A DNA stretch of 64,000 nucleotides. Origin: Microtetraspora sp. NBRC 13810. GTDB taxonomy: Bacteria; Actinomycetota; Actinomycetes; Streptosporangiales; Streptosporangiaceae. Of this stretch, positions 61,297 through 64,000 are shown piece after piece. A model generated the notes under the pieces. That model saw nothing but the letters and a program-made list of their open reading frames with translations. It had not been told where the DNA came from and did no database searches. The DNA is taken from the NCBI RefSeq assembly GCF_030268685.1, contig NZ_BSRQ01000022.1, positions 62,001 to 126,000 on the forward strand. The letters are read 5' to 3'. Position numbers and translations under genes: made by a program. How positions within the stretch are numbered: position 1 is the stretch's first letter; the number at the start of each line of letters is the position of its first letter.

Positions 61297-62637
61297 GTGC
61301 GGTTGCGTCCTGCCCTGTGTCTCGTCCTGCTCGTCATGGTCTTCCTCGGCGCCGGCTCCGCCGTGGCCGCGGCGGCGTCCACCGCCGCCCCGGCTGAAGT
61401 CCCGGCCGGAGTCACGACCGGAGTCACGGCCCGGGGCGACGACCCGGAAACCGTGAAGGTGACGGGCAAGCTGGTCAACCGCGACGAGACGGGCACGACG
61501 CCGGTCGGCGGCGGCAAGGTGACGGTGACCGACGCGTCGGGCGTCGTGCACTCCGCCGTCAGCCGGCCGGACGGCGGTTTCTCGCTTGAGGTGCCGTTCA
61601 AGGTCGGGCCCATCTCGATCGCACTCGACGAGGGTTCGCTCCCGGACGGCGTGGCGTTGCGCGAGGGCGGCCGCAACCCGATCACCAGGACGGTCTCGGG
61701 CACCCTGCCGCTGACGGTCACCTTCGTGCTGGGCGAGGGCGACCGCCGGACGATGGGCTGGGCCGACCAGGTACCGCAGAGCCTGTTCAACGGCTTCTAC
61801 TTCGGCCTGATCATCTCGCTCGGCGCGCTGGGGCTGTCGCTGATCTTCGGCACCACCCGGCTGACGAACTTCGCGCACGGCGAGATGGTGACGTTCGGCG
61901 CGCTCGTGACGTACGCGTTCAACGTGATGGGGGTCGACATCTGGCTGGCCGGACTGCTCGCGGTGGCCCTGGCCGGCGCGTTCGGGTTCGCGCAGGACCG
62001 GTTCTTCTGGCGCCCGATCCGGCGGCGGGGCACCGGCGTCGTCGCCATGATGATCATCTCGATCGGGGTGCAGTTCATCCTGCGCAACGTCTACCAGTAC
62101 TTCACCGGCGGGCGGACCGAGACGTATCGCCAGTACACGACGCCGGAGGGCCACCAGCTCGGCCCGATCACGTACACCGTCCGCGACGTGGTCTGCGCGG
62201 CGATCGCGCTGGTTTTGGTCGTCGGCGTGACGACCGCGCTCAAGCGGACCCGCCTGGGCCGTGCGACGCGCGCGGTGGCCGACAACCCGGCCCTCGCGGC
62301 GTCGACGGGCATCAACGTGAACCGGGTGATCACCACCGTGTGGTCCGTGGGCGCGCTGCTCGCCGCGACCTGCGGCCTGCTCCTCGGTTTCAGCCAGGCC
62401 GTGAAATTCGACCTCGGCGCGCTGCAACTCCTGGTGATGTTCGCCGCCATCACGGTGGGCGGGCTCGGGTCCGTGTGGGGGGCCGTCCTCGGCAGTCTGC
62501 TCGTGGGCACCCTGATCGAGATGTCGACGCTGGTCATCCCGTCCGAGCTCAAGGTGGCCGCCGCGCTGTTCCTGCTCATCGGCGTGCTCCTCGTCCGGCC
62601 GCAAGGACTCCTCGGGCGCGCACAGCGCATCGGTTGA
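61297..62637 (+). CDS. LivH-type permease with an extra exported N-terminal domain
   Basis: 446 residues, about 150 more than usual LivH. A signal-like segment (RPALCLVLLVMVFLGAGSAVAAAAS) is followed by a beta-rich domain (VKVTGKLVNRDETGTTPVGGGKVTVTDASGVVHSAVSRPDGGFSLEVPF) like carboxypeptidase-regulatory/transthyretin folds, about residues 50-145, which should lie outside the membrane. The permease core (ISLGALGLSLIFGTTRLTNFAHGEMVTFGA, GRATRAVADNPALAASTGI) follows. The GTG at 61297 with GGAG upstream is used; the frame opens at 61234. Confidence 0.88.
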   Translation: MRLRPALCLVLLVMVFLGAGSAVAAAASTAAPAEVPAGVTTGVTARGDDPETVKVTGKLVNRDETGTTPVGGGKVTVTDASGVVHSAVSRPDGGFSLEVPFKVGPISIALDEGSLPDGVALREGGRNPITRTVSGTLPLTVTFVLGEGDRRTMGWADQVPQSLFNGFYFGLIISLGALGLSLIFGTTRLTNFAHGEMVTFGALVTYAFNVMGVDIWLAGLLAVALAGAFGFAQDRFFWRPIRRRGTGVVAMMIISIGVQFILRNVYQYFTGGRTETYRQYTTPEGHQLGPITYTVRDVVCAAIALVLVVGVTTALKRTRLGRATRAVADNPALAASTGINVNRVITTVWSVGALLAATCGLLLGFSQAVKFDLGALQLLVMFAAITVGGLGSVWGAVLGSLLVGTLIEMSTLVIPSELKVAAALFLLIGVLLVRPQGLLGRAQRIG

Positions 62638-62651
62638 TCGAGAGGAATGAC

Positions 62652-63620
62652 ATGGACATCCTGACCGGTGCCCTCCGGGCCGGTTTCTCCGTCGACGCGG
62701 CGTACTTCTGCCTCGCCGCCATCGGGCTCAACGTGCAGTTCGGGTACGCGGGCCTGATCAACTTCGGGCAGGCCGGGTTCCTCGCCGTCGGCGCGTACGG
62801 GTTCGCGGTGGGGTCCGTCTGGCTCGGGCTGCCGTTCTTCACCGCGATCGGCCTCGGCCTGCTGTGCAGCGTCGCGCTGGGGCTGGTGCTCGGCCTGCCG
62901 ACGCTGCGCCTGCGGGCGGACTATCTCGCCATCGCGACCATCGCCGCCGCGGAGGTCCTGCGGCTCTTCTTCGGCGCGGCCTTCCAGGACGTCTTCCACG
63001 GGCGGGACGGCATCTCCGGCTTCTCCGCCGCGTTCCAGGCGGCCAACCCCTTCCACCAGCCGTTCCTCGGTTACCGGCCGGCCGACCTGTGGGTCATGAC
63101 GGTCGGCTGGGGGCTGGTGGTGATCGTCAGCGTCTTCGTCTGGTCGATCATGCGCGGGCCGTGGGGCCGGGTGCTCAAGGCGATCCGCGAGGACGAGGAC
63201 GCGGTGCGCAGCCTGGGGAAGAACGTCTACGCCTTCAAGATGCAGGCGCTGGCGATCGGCGGCCTCATCGGCGCGCTGGGCGGATTCATCGTCGCGCTGG
63301 GCCAGAACTCCGTGCAACCGGACAACTTCAGCTTCGACCTGACGTTCATCGTGTGCACCATGCTCGTCCTCGGCGGCGCGGCCCGGATCATGGGCCCGAT
63401 CGTGGGCGCGGTCGCCTTCTGGGCCTGCCTCTCCCTGGTCAGCGGGATCCTGGGCGCTCTGACCGAGGGGCGGGACCCGGTCATCCCCGCCTGGCTGATG
63501 ACCGCCGACCAGATCGGCACGGTCAGGTTCGTGCTGGTGGGCGTGGCCCTGGTGGTGTTGATGATCTATCGGCCGCAAGGAATCTTCGGAGATCGTAAGG
63601 AGATGGCGCTCCATGCCTGA
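62652..63620 (+). CDS. LivM-type branched-chain amino acid ABC permease
   Basis: 322 residues, about 8-9 helices. GLNVQFGYAGLINFGQAGFLAVGAYG and LKAIREDEDAVRSLGKNVYAFKMQALAIGGLIGALGG are typical. It forms the channel with the preceding LivH-type permease. The ATG lies behind GAGAGGAA; the end overlaps the next ATG by eight bases. Confidence 0.93.
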   Translation: MDILTGALRAGFSVDAAYFCLAAIGLNVQFGYAGLINFGQAGFLAVGAYGFAVGSVWLGLPFFTAIGLGLLCSVALGLVLGLPTLRLRADYLAIATIAAAEVLRLFFGAAFQDVFHGRDGISGFSAAFQAANPFHQPFLGYRPADLWVMTVGWGLVVIVSVFVWSIMRGPWGRVLKAIREDEDAVRSLGKNVYAFKMQALAIGGLIGALGGFIVALGQNSVQPDNFSFDLTFIVCTMLVLGGAARIMGPIVGAVAFWACLSLVSGILGALTEGRDPVIPAWLMTADQIGTVRFVLVGVALVVLMIYRPQGIFGDRKEMALHA

Positions 63621-64000
63621 ACGCACCCCCGCCGCGGCCCGGTCCGGACCCGATCCGGCCGTGATCCTCCGGGTCGAGAACGTGGAGCGGCGATTCGGCG
63701 GATTCACCGCCGTCGACGTGGACCACCTGGCCATCCGGCGAGGCGAGATCACGGCGTTGATCGGGCCGAACGGCGCGGGCAAGACCACGTTGTTCAACCT
63801 GCTGACCGGGTTCGACCGGCCGGACGCCGGCCGGTGGACGTTCGACGGCCGTCCGCTGGCGGGTGTGCCGCCGCACCGGGTCGCCCGTCTGGGCATGGTC
63901 CGCACCTTTCAGCTGACGAAGGTCCTCTCCCGGCTGACGGTGCTGGAGAACATGCGGATCGCCGCACCGGGCCAGCTCGGCGAGCGGCTCTGGCTGGCTC
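63613..64000 (+). CDS. LivG-type ABC ATP-binding protein (3' end outside window)
   Basis: The first 129 residues are visible. LRVENVERRFGGFTAVDVDHLAIRRGEITALIGPNGAGKTTLFNLLTGF gives Walker A GPNGAGKT; RVARLGMVRTFQLTKVLSRLTVLENM is the LivG Q-loop region. It runs off the right edge. The start overlaps livM, continuing the operon; a livF-type gene probably follows outside. Confidence 0.92.
   Translation, partial: MPERTPAAARSGPDPAVILRVENVERRFGGFTAVDVDHLAIRRGEITALIGPNGAGKTTLFNLLTGFDRPDAGRWTFDGRPLAGVPPHRVARLGMVRTFQLTKVLSRLTVLENMRIAAPGQLGERLWLA

Noticed and set aside
59989-62604. Minus-strand frame of 871 codons opposite the liv genes
   Set aside because: It is the mirror of the coding frames of the binding protein and LivH; composition (His/Arg/Asp-rich) is that of an antisense shadow in GC-rich DNA.

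Overview
This is a very GC-rich, gene-dense window of actinomycete chromosome. The codon usage, the many GTG/TTG starts, the LAL, WYL and TetR regulators and the selenocysteine locus would fit a filamentous genus of the Streptosporangiaceae type. That placement is inference, because no rRNA or species marker is present.

Layout. 1-4000: the tail of an unrecognised gene, a DUF1876 gene, then the selenocysteine-insertion locus tRNA-Sec (UCA), selA, selB on the minus strand. 4000-6100: a CBS-pair protein, msrA, and three gene fossils (epimerase tail, truncated msrB, hydrolase tail) with tandem repeats. 6100-16450: CGNR protein, MOSC/FNR/ferredoxin fusion, ArsR, GNAT, a GntR-TetR hybrid, a SnoaL-like gene divergent from a LAL regulator, an epimerase and an AlkZ-like protein. 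16450-30360: WYL regulator, two epoxide hydrolases, cupin, GlxA-type AraC regulator, aminotransferase, TetR, three MFS exporters, a second SnoaL copy carried on a duplicated segment, GntR-UTRA and a hypothetical gene.

30400-37700: an S51-like protein with a CysRS-type tail, then a tightly coupled sugar-uptake operon (lipoprotein, enolase-superfamily dehydratase, two permeases, double ATPase) behind a promoter with two palindromes. 37780-42240: MmpL transporter with two TetR-type operators, a small-ORF/RyR-like membrane-protein operon broken by one frameshift, and a tiny secreted protein made of six W-D decapeptide repeats. 42237-55078: a ten-gene lacI-led operon (oligopeptide-type ABC transporter, GH63-like hydrolase, FAD oxidoreductase, DHDPS/NAL-family lyase, secreted sialidase-like protein), which reads as a glycoconjugate capture-and-degrade unit. 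55084-59407: AraC/phytanoyl-dioxygenase pair, hydrolase/TetR pair, PPOX/HxlR pair. 59920-64000: a branched-chain-amino-acid-type ABC operon whose binding protein has its two halves in swapped order, apparently a natural circular permutation, and whose LivH permease carries an extra exported N-terminal domain; it runs off the right edge in livG.

The most unusual items are the permuted binding protein (59920-61218), the decapeptide-repeat secreted protein (41577-41849), the RyR-like locus (40168-41277), the SnoaL/LAL segment duplication (11.0-11.5 kb against 27.0-27.5 kb) and the S51-CysRS-tail fusion (30446-31666).
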